This document shows, in pieces, positions 15,989 through 25,500 of a stretch of 64,000 bases of DNA. The number at the start of each line of letters is the position of its first letter. The stretch's first letter is position 1. The notes under the pieces are model-generated. The model was not told the origin of the DNA. It searched no databases and was given only the letters and a program-made list of their open reading frames with translations. A program made the position numbers and the translations under genes. The DNA comes from Dokdonella_A ginsengisoli (GTDB lineage Bacteria > Pseudomonadota > Gammaproteobacteria > Xanthomonadales > Rhodanobacteraceae), in assembly GCF_042652785.1 (NCBI RefSeq), contig NZ_JBHSHD010000010.1, forward strand, positions 372,001-436,000. The letters are read 5' to 3'.

Positions 15989-17319
15989 GCATGCGCCTGC
16001 AGATCAACCTGCTGGTGGCGAGCCTGATCGCCGTCTTCATCGCGGTGGTGCTCGCGTTCAAGCTGGCGGACACGCGGCGCAGCGTGCTGGAGGAAACCGA
16101 GGCGGCGAACAAGGTGGCCACCCAGCTGCTCGCGTACTTCGTCGAGACCTACGCGCAGACCAGCCGGCCGATCGTGCTGCATTCGCTCGAGCGGCTGGGT
16201 CGCGTGCGCTCGACCGAGATCACCCTGCGCGATGCCGGCGGCGCGGTCGTCTACCGCTCGCCGCCGTCGCCGTACAAGGCCGGCCGCGACGCGCCGGACT
16301 GGTACACGGCGCTGGTCGGGCCGGAGCCGATGCGCAGCGAGCTGCGTTTCGCCGACAGCGTGCTGGAGATCGAGTCGAACGCGTCGCGCGCGGTGCTCGA
16401 CGGCTGGGACGACACCGTGCACCTGCTGCAGGTCGGCGCGTTCGCGATGGTGTTCGGCAACCTCGTCGTGTTCTGGCTGGTGCGGCGCATGACGCGTCCG
16501 TTCCGCACCATCGTGCGCGGCCTGGAGGACATGCAGGCCGGCGCGTACCACACGCGCCTGCCGGAGTTCGCTGGCGCCGAGGCCGGCTCGATCGCGCGCG
16601 CGTTCAACCGCAGCGCGCAGGCGATCGAGGACAGCCTCGACGCGCGGCGCGACGCGGTCGAGGCGCGCCTGCGGCTCGAGCAGAGCCACGAACTGGCCGC
16701 CGCCGTGCAGGGCCGCGTCGAGGAGGAGCGGCGCCAGATCGCGCGCGAGCTGCACGACGAGACCGGGCAGGGCATCACCGCGATCCGCAGCCTGGCGCAG
16801 GCGCTGATCCGGCGCGGCGGCGACGCGCCGACGCGCGAGGTCGCGCAGCTGATCGCCGACACCGCGGGGCGGCTGTACGACGCCGTGCACGAGCTGGTCT
16901 CGCGCGTGCGGCCGCCGAGCGTCGACGCGCTCGACCTGGCCGCGGCGATCGAGGATGCGCTGGCGCAGTGGCGCCGGCAGCAGCCGCAGGTGGCGTTCGC
17001 CTTCACCTGCGGCGAGCTGCCCGAGCCGCTCGGCGAAAGCTACGTGCTGGCGGCGTACCGCATCGTGCAGGAGGCGGTCACCAACGCGCTGCGCCACGCA
17101 CAGGCCGGACGCATCGCGATCGCCGTCGACGTTGCCGACGGCGCCCTGCGCATCGCGGTGAGCGACGACGGCCGCGGCCTCGCCGCGGACTGGCAGCGTC
17201 CCGGCCACTACGGCGTGCGCGGCATGCGCGAACGCGCGCGCGCGCTCGGCGGCGACGTGACCATTGGCAACCTGGACGAAGGCGGCGTGCGCGTGAGCGC
17301 GCGGCTGCCGCTGGAGTGA
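15985..17319 (+). CDS. Membrane sensor histidine kinase (NarX/UhpB-type HisKA_3)
   Basis: 444 residues. Two membrane helices (about 5-25 and 145-163) enclose a small periplasmic sensor domain. A HAMP-like segment follows (about 165-215, MTRPFRTIVRGLEDMQAGAYHTRL), then a HisKA_3 dimerisation domain with the phospho-acceptor H257 in RELHDETGQ, and an HATPase domain with an N-box QEAVTNALRHA and G-box DDGRGL. It is translationally coupled to the upstream hydrolase (ATGA) and followed 2 nt later by its response regulator. The signal is unknown; adjacency to pqq suggests redox or alcohol sensing (inference). Confidence 0.92.
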   Translation: MSMRLQINLLVASLIAVFIAVVLAFKLADTRRSVLEETEAANKVATQLLAYFVETYAQTSRPIVLHSLERLGRVRSTEITLRDAGGAVVYRSPPSPYKAGRDAPDWYTALVGPEPMRSELRFADSVLEIESNASRAVLDGWDDTVHLLQVGAFAMVFGNLVVFWLVRRMTRPFRTIVRGLEDMQAGAYHTRLPEFAGAEAGSIARAFNRSAQAIEDSLDARRDAVEARLRLEQSHELAAAVQGRVEEERRQIARELHDETGQGITAIRSLAQALIRRGGDAPTREVAQLIADTAGRLYDAVHELVSRVRPPSVDALDLAAAIEDALAQWRRQQPQVAFAFTCGELPEPLGESYVLAAYRIVQEAVTNALRHAQAGRIAIAVDVADGALRIAVSDDGRGLAADWQRPGHYGVRGMRERARALGGDVTIGNLDEGGVRVSARLPLE

Positions 17320-17321
17320 AC

Positions 17322-17963
17322 GTGGCGAATCCGAAGATCCGCGTCATGCTCGTCGACGACCACGCAGTCGTGCGCGTCGGCTTCCGCATGCTGCTGACCG
17401 CGAGCGGCGACGTCGAGGTCGCCGCCGAGGCCGACAGCGGCGAGCTGGCCTACCAGGCCTACGGCGAGGTGCGCCCGGACGTCGTCGTCATGGATCTGTC
17501 GATGCCCGGCATGGGCGGCATCGAGACCGTGCGCCGCCTGCTGGCCAAGGACAAGTCCGCGCGCGTGCTGGTGCTGTCCGCGCACGAGGACAGCGCGCAT
17601 CCCAAGCGCGTGCTCAAGGCCGGCGCGCTCGGCTACCTGTCCAAGCGCACGGCGCCGGAGGAACTGATCGAAGCCGTGCGCGCGGTCGCCGCCGGACGCG
17701 TGTACCTCGATGCGGAAATCGCGCGCAAGCTCGCCGTGCAGGACATCGGCGGCGCCGGCACGGTCGAGGCGCTGTCCGAGCGCGAGTTCGCCGTGTTCAT
17801 CCATCTCGCGCGCGGGCAGTCGGTGAACCGCATCGCCGAGATACTCAAGCTGTCGCCGAACACGGTCGGCACGCACCTGTACAACGTCAAGCAGAAGCTC
17901 GGCGCCGGCAACCAGGCGGAACTGACCCTGATCGCGGTGCGCAACGGCCTGATCGAGGCCTGA
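17322..17963 (+). CDS. NarL/FixJ-family response regulator
   Basis: 213 residues: receiver domain with acidic pair VDDH, phospho-acceptor D58 in VVMDLSMPG, switch residue in VLVLSAHE and lysine in YLSKRTAP. A C-terminal LuxR-type helix-turn-helix follows (about 145-205, LSEREFAVFIHLARGQSVNRIAEILKLSPNTVGTHL). The GTG at 17322 was chosen because GGAG at 17313-17316 is well spaced; another GTG at 17316 overlaps the kinase stop. The partner is the kinase immediately upstream. LuxR-type regulators are known to control PQQ-dependent alcohol oxidation in pseudomonads, so pqq is a plausible target (inference). Confidence 0.92.
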   Translation: MANPKIRVMLVDDHAVVRVGFRMLLTASGDVEVAAEADSGELAYQAYGEVRPDVVVMDLSMPGMGGIETVRRLLAKDKSARVLVLSAHEDSAHPKRVLKAGALGYLSKRTAPEELIEAVRAVAAGRVYLDAEIARKLAVQDIGGAGTVEALSEREFAVFIHLARGQSVNRIAEILKLSPNTVGTHLYNVKQKLGAGNQAELTLIAVRNGLIEA

Positions 17964-17985
17964 GCCTCGCCGCACGGCACCGAGT

Positions 17986-18723
17986 TCAGGCCTCCACGCG
18001 CAGCCGGTGGCGGTGCAGGTGCTCGTACAGCGGCCGGCATTCGTCGGCGACGCGCCGCGCATCGTCGTGCAGGCGGATCGCCTGTGGCGGCGGCGCCTCG
18101 AAGCCGGTCGAACGCCAGACGGCGGCGTACCAGTGCGGCGCCCAGACGCCGTCGCTGTCGCGCGGTCCGGCCGGCCAGCGCAGCATGCGATCGGTGAAGG
18201 CGATGCCGAAGTGCGCACACAGCGCGCGCAGGTGCGCCTCCGGCGCGTGCAGGAAATCGTCGGCGTCGATCACCGGCGGCGCGCGGCCGCTGCGCTGGGC
18301 GAGTTCGTCGAACAGGCGCACTTCCTGCGGCAGGCCGACGTCGTCGGCGCAGACCTGCGCGCGCGCCTTCACATACGAATGCACGACCCGCTCCGGATCG
18401 CGGATCAGGAACGCGTTGGCGAGCCGGTGGATCCAGTCGTGCCCGACGTGCGGCAGCAGGTGGTGGCTCATGTGCTTCTGGTACCACAGCGGCCGTGCGT
18501 CCGGGACGTCGCCGGCGAGCGCGGCGGTGACCGCGCGCCAGTCGGTCTCGCCGGCGGCGATCACTTCCTCGCGCATCGGATGGTCGATGCCCGTGTGCGC
18601 AAGGTAATGCGCGTAGAGCGGTTCGTCGGAGACCGCGCAGTCGCCGCGGTTCTCCCAGGCGCGCATCATCGCGGTGGAGATGTTGCGCGGGCCGGACCAC
18701 ATGGCGATGCGCAGCGCGCTCAT
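17986..18723 (-). CDS. Sulfotransferase-like P-loop protein
   Basis: 245 residues. The N-terminal MSALRIAMWSGPRNISTAMM resembles a PAPS-binding P-loop (SGPRNISTA), and IRDPERVVHSYVKAR resembles the 3'-phosphate-binding segment of sulfotransferases. No acceptor can be named. The start ATG overlaps the stop of the upstream class IV aminotransferase by 4 nt, so the two are coupled. It could be a true sulfotransferase or a related P-loop enzyme. Confidence 0.75.
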   Translation of the reverse strand: MSALRIAMWSGPRNISTAMMRAWENRGDCAVSDEPLYAHYLAHTGIDHPMREEVIAAGETDWRAVTAALAGDVPDARPLWYQKHMSHHLLPHVGHDWIHRLANAFLIRDPERVVHSYVKARAQVCADDVGLPQEVRLFDELAQRSGRAPPVIDADDFLHAPEAHLRALCAHFGIAFTDRMLRWPAGPRDSDGVWAPHWYAAVWRSTGFEAPPPQAIRLHDDARRVADECRPLYEHLHRHRLRVEA

Positions 18724-19658
18724 GTGGTCGCGTCCTGCGCCTTGCGCGCGGCGACGTCGCGCGCGATCCAGTCGCGGTACAGCGCCTGCAGGCGCTCGAC
18801 CATCGGCCCGCGCCGGCCGTCGCCGAAGACGCGCCCGTCGACCTCGCGCACCGACACCACGCCGGCGAAGGTGCCGGTGCAGAACGCCTCGTCGGCGCCG
18901 TAGACGTCGGTCAGGCTGAAGGATTTCTCGAACGCCGGGATGCCGGCCTCGCGGCACACCGCGAGCACGTTCGCGCGGGTGATGCCGCCGAGGCAGTACT
19001 GGCCGGTCGAAGTCCACACCTCGCCCTTGCGCACGATGAAGAAGTGCGTCGAATTGCAGGTCGCGACGAAGCCGTGCGGATCGAGCATCAGGCCTTCGTC
19101 GGCGCCGGCGGTGTAGGCCTGGATGCAGGCGGTGATGCAGTTGAGCTTGCTGTGGCTGTTGAGCTTGTTGTCCTGCACGTCGGGATAGCCGCGGCGCACG
19201 TGCACGGTGAACAGCTTCAAGCCGCGCTCGACGGTGGCCGGCAGCGGATTCTTGAATTCCGGGATGATCACGATCGTCGCCGGCCCGACCACCACGCGCG
19301 GGTCCTGGTACGGCGTGCGCTTGACGCCGCGGGTGACCATCAGGCGCAGGTGCACGCCGTCGCGCATGCCGTTGGCGGCGAGCGTGGCGTAGATCGCACG
19401 CGTCAGGCCGGCGCGGTCGAGGCCGATGTCCATGGCGATCGCCTTGGCGCCTTCGTAGAGGCGGTCGAGGTGCGCGTCGAGGAAGGCCGGATGGCCGTCG
19501 ACCACGCGCAGCCCTTCCCACACGCCGTCGCCGAGCACGAAGCCGGAGTCGAACACCGACACGACGGCCTCGGCGCGCGGCTTCATCTCGCCGTTGACGT
19601 AGATCCGGATGTCGCGGTTGCGCGGATCGTCGGCGAACTCGTGGATGCTCTGGGCCAT
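18720..19658 (-). CDS. Class IV aminotransferase (BCAT/D-amino acid aminotransferase fold)
   Basis: 312 residues, PLP-dependent. N-terminal IRIYVNGEMKPRAEAVVSVFDSGFVLGDGVWEGLRV is characteristic, with LDAHLDRLYEGAK, the PLP-lysine region QDNKLNSHSKLN, and the C-terminal GGITRANVLAVCREAG and DEAFCTGTFAGVV. It could serve branched-chain amino acid or D-amino acid metabolism; the residues do not settle which. The ATG giving MAQSIHEFADD was preferred over an upstream in-frame start. It is coupled to the downstream sulfotransferase-like gene. Its upstream region holds the two palindromic repeat units. Confidence 0.88.
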   Translation of the reverse strand: MAQSIHEFADDPRNRDIRIYVNGEMKPRAEAVVSVFDSGFVLGDGVWEGLRVVDGHPAFLDAHLDRLYEGAKAIAMDIGLDRAGLTRAIYATLAANGMRDGVHLRLMVTRGVKRTPYQDPRVVVGPATIVIIPEFKNPLPATVERGLKLFTVHVRRGYPDVQDNKLNSHSKLNCITACIQAYTAGADEGLMLDPHGFVATCNSTHFFIVRKGEVWTSTGQYCLGGITRANVLAVCREAGIPAFEKSFSLTDVYGADEAFCTGTFAGVVSVREVDGRVFGDGRRGPMVERLQALYRDWIARDVAARKAQDATT

Positions 19659-19770
19659 CGGCACAATCTCGGCAGGGAATCGAGACGGAAGCATAGGCGA
19701 TCGGCCATGAGTCGAGCACGTAGTGCCTCGAGAGCGGCGGGTTCGCGACAGCGGGTCCGCTTGCGATTCT

Positions 19771-19858
19771 CGACGTCATGCCCGCGCAAGCGGGCATCCG
19801 TTGCGCTCGCCATGCGTACGGCGCCCATGGATTCGCGCGTTCGCGGGAATGACGCAAT
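19771..19858. repeat. Palindromic repeat unit, copy 1
   Basis: Begins CGACGTCATGCCCGCGCAAG and ends near CGCGGGAATGACGCAA. It contains two potential hairpins: ATGCCCGC...GCGGGCAT and ATTCGCGCGTTCGCGGGAAT (one mismatch). It matches copy 2 at most positions and looks like a REP/MITE-type dispersed element with the TTCCCGCG-type arms common in Xanthomonadales. Confidence 0.65.
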
Positions 19859-19956
19859 TTGGACGGGCGCGTTCGCTTCCGGCCGACGCCTGGTTTCCGA
19901 ACGGCGCGCTGCTTCCGAGCGGTGTGTCGGGTTGACGCATGCGCTACACGACCTCT

Positions 19957-20045
19957 CGACGTCATGCCCGCACATGCGGGCATCCATTTCGCTCGGCGCG
20001 CGTACAGCATCCATGGATTCCCGCGTTCGCGGGAATGCCCCAATG
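19957..20045. repeat. Palindromic repeat unit, copy 2
   Basis: Begins CGACGTCATGCCCGCACATG and ends near CGCGGGAATGCCCCAA, in the same orientation as copy 1 and 186 nt downstream of it. The second hairpin is perfect here: ATTCCCGCG and CGCGGGAAT around TT. It lies 58 nt from the pbpC stop codon and could double as a terminator for that gene. Confidence 0.65.
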
Positions 20046-20103
20046 ACGGAACCGGCGCGTCCGTTTCAGATCGTCGCGGTCGACGTCGTCTCGACTCGAG
20101 CCA

Positions 20104-22512
20104 TCAGCGCAGCACGCGCAGGTTGAGCTGCGCGTAGGCGCCGGCCGGAGTCAGCGCGGTCACGGTCTGCGCGCCGGTGTCGGCGAAGGCGTACTCGAAC
20201 GGCTGCGCGCCGTGCGTGGTGCCTTCGAGCCGGCCGTTGACCAGCCACAGCACCTCGCCGGCGGCGCCGAGCGCGCGCAGGCGCACGCTGGCCGGCTTGT
20301 CGGCGTTGGGGGCGCGCGCGATCGCGGCGTTGTCGGCGAGCCCGTCGATGCGCAGCGGCTGGCTCGCATCGAGGCCATCGTCGGCGCAGCCCGGCGCGAG
20401 CGGCGGCAGGCTGGCGCGCCGGCGCAGCTCGCGCGAAAGCCACGGATAGGCCAGCGACGGCCAGCGCGCGATTTCCGTCTCGCGCGCCTTCGCACTGGTG
20501 CAGGCTGCGCCGAGGCGCGCGCCGCTGCCGGCGTCGACGCGCAGGCGCACCAGGCCGGCGCTCCAGCTGGTCGCGTCGCGTTCGGGCAGGGTCGGCGGAA
20601 TCACGCCGTCGAGCACCCAGGCCTTGCGCTTCTGGTGGCACAGGTCCGGCCGCGCCGGATCGAAGGCGAGGCCGAGCGGCCAGCAGACCTCCGCTTCGGT
20701 CACGTTCGCCGGCGGCGGCTGCGGCGTGGCCGACAGCGTGCTGCGCGGCAGGCTGTCGACGACCTGGAACATCAGCGGCAGGGCGGTGACCGCGCCGTAC
20801 TGGCCGGGCAGCGGCGTGCCGTCCGGGCGGCCGATCCACACCGCCACGGTGTACGCGCGCGTCGCGCCGATCGCCCAGGCGTCGCGGAAGCCGTAGCTGG
20901 TGCCGGTCTTCCACGCCACGCGCGGGCGCGAGCCGGGATCGAACGTGCCGGGCGCGTAGCCGGGGCGCGGATTGGCCTCGAGCACGTCGCGCACGATCCA
21001 GGCCGCGCCGTCGGAGAGCACGCGCCGTTCGATGACGGCGTCGTCGGCGGTGTAGCGCACGCGCCCGCCGATACCGCCGCGGTTCAGCGCGACGTAGGCG
21101 CCGACGAGGTCTTCCATGCGCGCGCCGGCGCCGCCGAGGATCACCGACAGGTTCGGCGCGGCGCCGCGCGGCAGGCGCAGGTCGAGGCCGGCGTGGGCCA
21201 GGCGCGCGGCGAAGCGCACCGGGCCGATGCGGTCGAGCAGGTCGACCGCCGGCACGTTCAGCGACAGCCGCAGGGCTTCGGCCGCGCCGACCGGGCCGTT
21301 GTAGGCGAGGTCGAAGTTGCCGGGCCGGTAGCCGCCGAAGGATTGCGGCGCGTCGATCAGCAGGCTTTCCGAATCGATCAGGCCGTCGTCGAGCGCCAGG
21401 CCGTACAGGAACGGCTTCAGGGTCGAGCCCGGCGAGCGCCAGGCGCGCACCATGTCGACGTGGCCGAGCCGCTGCTCGTCGCCGAACGCGGCCGAGCCGA
21501 CGTAGGCGCGCGCTTCCAGCGTGGCGTTGTCGACGACGAGCAGCGCGGCCGAGGTGCGTTCGGGCAGGCGCGCGAGGTAGTCGCCGACGCGCGCCTCGAG
21601 CGCGCGCTGCAGGCCGGCGTCGATCGTCGTCGCGATGCGCCGCTGCTGCGGATGCTCGGCGCGCAGGCGCTCGGCCAGCAGGGCGGCGGAAAGCGGCGGT
21701 TGCAGCGTGCGCGCGGCGACCGATTCGATGCGGGCGTCGTGCACCTCGGCCGGCGTCCACACGCCGAGTTCGGCCATGCGCTGCAGCACCTTGTCGCGCG
21801 CCTCGCGCGCGGCGTCGGCGTTACGGTCCGGTCGCAGGCGGCTGGGCGCCTGCGGCAGCACGGCGAGCAGCGCCGCCTCGGCGCGCGACAGCTTCGACGC
21901 GGGCTTGCCGAGATAGGCCCACGAAGCCGCTTCCACGCCCTCGATGGTGCCGCCGAACGGCGCGCGTTCCAGGTACAGGGTGAGGATTTCGCGTTTCGAC
22001 AGGTGCGCCTCGAGCTGCAGCGCGCGCAGGATCTGGCGCAGCTTGCCGGCCATGCTGTGCGGCGTGCCGTCGAGGATGCGCGCCACCTGCATGGTCAAGG
22101 TCGAGCCTCCCGAGACCAGGCGCCGGTGCACGATCCACTGACCGAACGCGCGCGCCAGCGCCAGCGGATTGACGCCGGGGTGGCGATGGAACCAGCGGTC
22201 CTCGTAGGTCAGCAGCGCCTGCACGTAGAGCGGCGAGACGTCCTCGACGCGCACCGGATAGCGCCACACGCCGTCGCGGTCGGGGAAGGCGCGCAGCGGC
22301 GAGCCGTCGCGCGCGAGCACCACGGTGCTGCCGCCGCTGCCGTCGGGCAGCGGCAGCGGGAACAGGCGGTCGAGCAGCAGCGCGATCGCGAGCAGGGCGA
22401 GCGCCACCGCGGCGGCGCGCTCGAGGCGGCGGCGACGCTTCGACTTGCCGCGCGGCTGTTCGACGGCGTCGTCGTGTTCCTGCGCGGGCGGCGGAAGTGG
22501 TGCGGGGGCCAT
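20104..22512 (-). CDS. pbpC: Penicillin-binding protein 1C
   Basis: Class A PBP: transglycosylase plus transpeptidase-like domains of cell-wall synthesis. About 802 residues. A membrane helix is near 35-50. The glycosyltransferase domain has TYEDRWFHRHPGVN and SGGSTLTMQVARIL. The penicillin-binding domain has S363-T-L-K, SLN-type motif SLNVPAVDL, and KTGT in VAWKTGTSYGFRDAW. A C-terminal BiPBP_C domain follows (about 720-800). The ATG giving MAPAPLPPP was chosen; an in-frame GTG lies 24 nt upstream. It follows the alpha-2-macroglobulin gene by 79 nt with a hairpin between, the conserved yfhM-pbpC pairing. Confidence 0.94.
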   Translation of the reverse strand: MAPAPLPPPAQEHDDAVEQPRGKSKRRRRLERAAAVALALLAIALLLDRLFPLPLPDGSGGSTVVLARDGSPLRAFPDRDGVWRYPVRVEDVSPLYVQALLTYEDRWFHRHPGVNPLALARAFGQWIVHRRLVSGGSTLTMQVARILDGTPHSMAGKLRQILRALQLEAHLSKREILTLYLERAPFGGTIEGVEAASWAYLGKPASKLSRAEAALLAVLPQAPSRLRPDRNADAAREARDKVLQRMAELGVWTPAEVHDARIESVAARTLQPPLSAALLAERLRAEHPQQRRIATTIDAGLQRALEARVGDYLARLPERTSAALLVVDNATLEARAYVGSAAFGDEQRLGHVDMVRAWRSPGSTLKPFLYGLALDDGLIDSESLLIDAPQSFGGYRPGNFDLAYNGPVGAAEALRLSLNVPAVDLLDRIGPVRFAARLAHAGLDLRLPRGAAPNLSVILGGAGARMEDLVGAYVALNRGGIGGRVRYTADDAVIERRVLSDGAAWIVRDVLEANPRPGYAPGTFDPGSRPRVAWKTGTSYGFRDAWAIGATRAYTVAVWIGRPDGTPLPGQYGAVTALPLMFQVVDSLPRSTLSATPQPPPANVTEAEVCWPLGLAFDPARPDLCHQKRKAWVLDGVIPPTLPERDATSWSAGLVRLRVDAGSGARLGAACTSAKARETEIARWPSLAYPWLSRELRRRASLPPLAPGCADDGLDASQPLRIDGLADNAAIARAPNADKPASVRLRALGAAGEVLWLVNGRLEGTTHGAQPFEYAFADTGAQTVTALTPAGAYAQLNLRVLR

Positions 22513-22560
22513 GCGGCGATGATGCCGTGCGGTCACGGCCGGCGGACCGTCGGTGCGGCA

Positions 22561-22585
22561 GGGGACGGGGCGGCGCCCCGTCCCC
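22561..22585. other. 11-bp perfect hairpin between the alpha-2-macroglobulin and pbpC genes
   Basis: GGGGACGGGGC pairs exactly with GCCCCGTCCCC around a 3-nt loop, 6 nt beyond the alpha-2-macroglobulin stop. It lies upstream of pbpC in the same transcription direction and lacks a T-tract. It may protect the long upstream mRNA or reduce read-through into pbpC. Confidence 0.55.
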
Positions 22586-22591
22586 GCGGCG

Positions 22592-25500
22592 TCACGGTTC
22601 GACCACCTTGACCGACTCCGGCAGGCTCTTGCCGATGCCGCGCACTTCCGGCTTGTACATGTCCTCCACCAGCGGCGGCGGAACGCGGAACGTGCCCGGC
22701 GAGACCGCGCGCACGAGGTAGAACACGTGCGCGGCCTGTCCCTCGTCGAGCTTGAGCGCGGCGACGTAGCGGTCGTCGCGGAACTCCTCGTGGCGCACCT
22801 CGGCGGCCTGCGCGCGGTCGGTGATGGTGATGCCGTCGACGACCACGTCGGCCCACTGTTTGGCGTCGGTCAGGTTGAAGTTCTCGATCTCCAGGCCGCC
22901 GGGCAGCAGGTCGACCAGCAGCGCATCCGGCATCGCCTTGCGCGCCTCCAGCCGCAGGCCGACGATCAGGCTGTCGCCTTCCTTGAGCGGCTTGGGCTCC
23001 CACGGCTTGCCGTCGAGCGTGTAGTAGCGGCGCTGGATCGCGACGTAGCGGTCGTCCGGCGCCGGCGCGGCTTTCGGCACGCCGGCCACGTCGGTGGCGA
23101 CGTACAGCGGCAGGTCGCCCTGCGGTGCGAAGCGCACGCCGGCGGCGATTTCCGCGCCGCCGAACGAGCGGCTCCACAGGCGGTCGGGGCTGATCTCGGT
23201 CGAGGCCGGGCCGATCGCCAGCGTGCCGGAGACGACCTTGTCGCCGTCCTTGATCAGCGTCTTGCCGAGGCGGCCGATGGCGATCTGTTCCTGCGTGCTG
23301 AGGTACAGCGAACGCCAGCCGTAGCGGCGCTGCGCGTCGTCGGCCTGGCGCTGCTCGTTGGTCAGCGTGCGCGCCAGGTCGAACACGCGCGCGTCGTATT
23401 CGGGCTTGGACAGGCCGTAGCGGTGCACCAGCGCGATCATCAGCGAGGTGTCGCGCAGGTCCGAGCCGTAGTCACCGAGGTACCACGGGCGCTCGAACTT
23501 CTTCGCGAACGCCTCCTCGATTGCCTTCTCCGCGCGCGGCTGGTCGCCCATCAGCTTCAGCGCGACGCCGAGATGGACCAGCGGCAGGGCGGTGATCGAC
23601 TTGGCGCGGTCGTTGTCGAACAGCGCGCGCAGGGTGCCGAGCGGGGCGCGGTTCACGCGCGCCAGCACGAAGCCCGAATAGGCCTGGTCGGCGAAGCGCA
23701 GGTGGTCGCTGTGCTCGTAGTTGTAGTACGGATGGCCGCCCGACAGCAGGTCGTCGTTGAGGCGCTTGAGCGCGCGCTGCAGCATCTCGTCGGGCACCAG
23801 GAAGCCCTCGTCGCGCGCGTCTTCGAGGAATTCGACGACGTACGGCGTGAGGTACTCGTTGACGTAGCTGTCGCCGCCCCACATCGAGAAGTGGCCGGAC
23901 GGGATCTGCATCGAGGCGATGCGGCCGATCGCGCCGTCCACGCGCGCCTTGCGCTGGTCCGCCGGCAGGCCGTCGACGTGCAGGTTGGCGGCGGTCTGCT
24001 CGTCCAGCAGCAGGGCGCCGAAGCCCTTGCTGGTGGTCTGCTCGATGCAGCCGTACGGATACTTCAGCAGGTCCTTCAGCGCGGCCGCGAACGGCAGCGG
24101 CGGCAGGCTCGACACGGTGAGGCGGGCGTTGATCGAGTCGGCGAGCAGGCCGTCGATCGCCTCGCCGCCGAGGACGATCGGATCGAGCCGGTCGAGCGAG
24201 CGCGCGCTCGAACGCAGCACGTTCGGCCAGGCCGCGCGCACGACCATTTCGAAGTGGCGGTCGATCTTGATCTCGCCGCCCGAGGTTGGAGGGGATGAGG
24301 CCGTGACGTTGATCTTGCCGACGCCGTAGCCGTCGAGCGCGGTCAGCGGGAAGTTCAGCGTGGTCTTGGCGCCGTCGGCGAGCTTGACCGTGCGTTCGCC
24401 CTGCGCGACCGCCAGCGGCTTGTCGGCGGCGACCTTCACCGCGAACTCGCGTTCGCTGCCGGAGAAGTTCTGCAGGTCCAGCGTCAGCGCGCTCTGGTCG
24501 CCCGGAGCGAGCACGCGCGGCGTGGAGATCTCGGCGACCAGCGGCGCACGCACGATCGTCTCGGCGTCGCTGCCGCCGTACTGGTTCTCGCCGAATACCA
24601 GCGCGGTCACGCGCACCGTGCCGTTGAAGTCGGGCATCGCCAGCTGCACCTGCGCCTCGCCCTTGGCGTCGAGCTCGACCACGCCGGAGAACAGGTCGAC
24701 GGTCAGCACCTTGGCGGTCGGCCGGCGCGCCTGCGGCAGCGCCGCCAGCGCCATGTCGCCGCCGTAGCGCAGCTTGGCCGAGCTGCCGTCGAAGCTCTCG
24801 ATGACGCGGCCGTACAGGTCGTAGGCGTCCACGCCGAGCGCGCGCTGGGCGAAGAACCACGCGTTCGCGTCCGGCCGCGCGAAGCGCGTAATGTTGAGGA
24901 TGCCGACGTCGACCGCGGAGACGGTCACGTAGGCCTTCTTGCCGGCCAGCGCCGGCGCCTTCACGGTGACCGGCAGTTCCGTCTCCGGCTTCATCTGCGC
25001 CGGCGCCTGGATCGTCACGTCGATCTTGCGTTCGCTGCGGTCGATCGGTACGTAGGCCTCGCCGACGGCGCGCGCCGGCGTGACCTTCTCCACCGCCGAG
25101 CCGCCGCGCAGCACCAGCGCGGTGACGTAGACGTCGTGGCGCTCCCAGTCCTTGGTCACCGGGATCTCGAAGGTGGCGCCGGGCCGGGCGTCGATGTTCT
25201 TCGTGTAGAGCAGGCGGTCGGACTCGACGATCAGCACGCCCGGTCCGGCCTGCGGCGGCGTGACGGTGACCTTGAGCGTGTCGCCGGCGCGGTAGCTCGG
25301 CTTGTCCAGCGCGAGCTTGATCTTGTCCGGGCGCGCCTCCTTGCCGCGGTTGTCGTCGTTCCAGCTCCAGCCGGCGAAGAACGGCAGGCGCGTGGTCAGG
25401 CCGGTGGCCGGATCGAGGATCTCGACGCGGTAGTTGCCCCATTCTACCGGCACGTCGAACTTCAGCGGCTTGCCGGCCTCGACGTCGAGTTCGCGCGCCT

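Larger units (their letters stand above)
19659..20103. other. 445-nt intergenic region holding two palindromic repeat units
   Basis: No credible coding region is seen between the divergently placed aminotransferase start and the pbpC stop. About 40% of the space is taken by two related units of roughly 88 nt (listed separately). Their immediate flanks are also weakly similar (GGCGCGTTCGCTTCC against GGCGCGTCCGTTTCA), which suggests a local duplication of about 186 nt. Confidence 0.6.
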
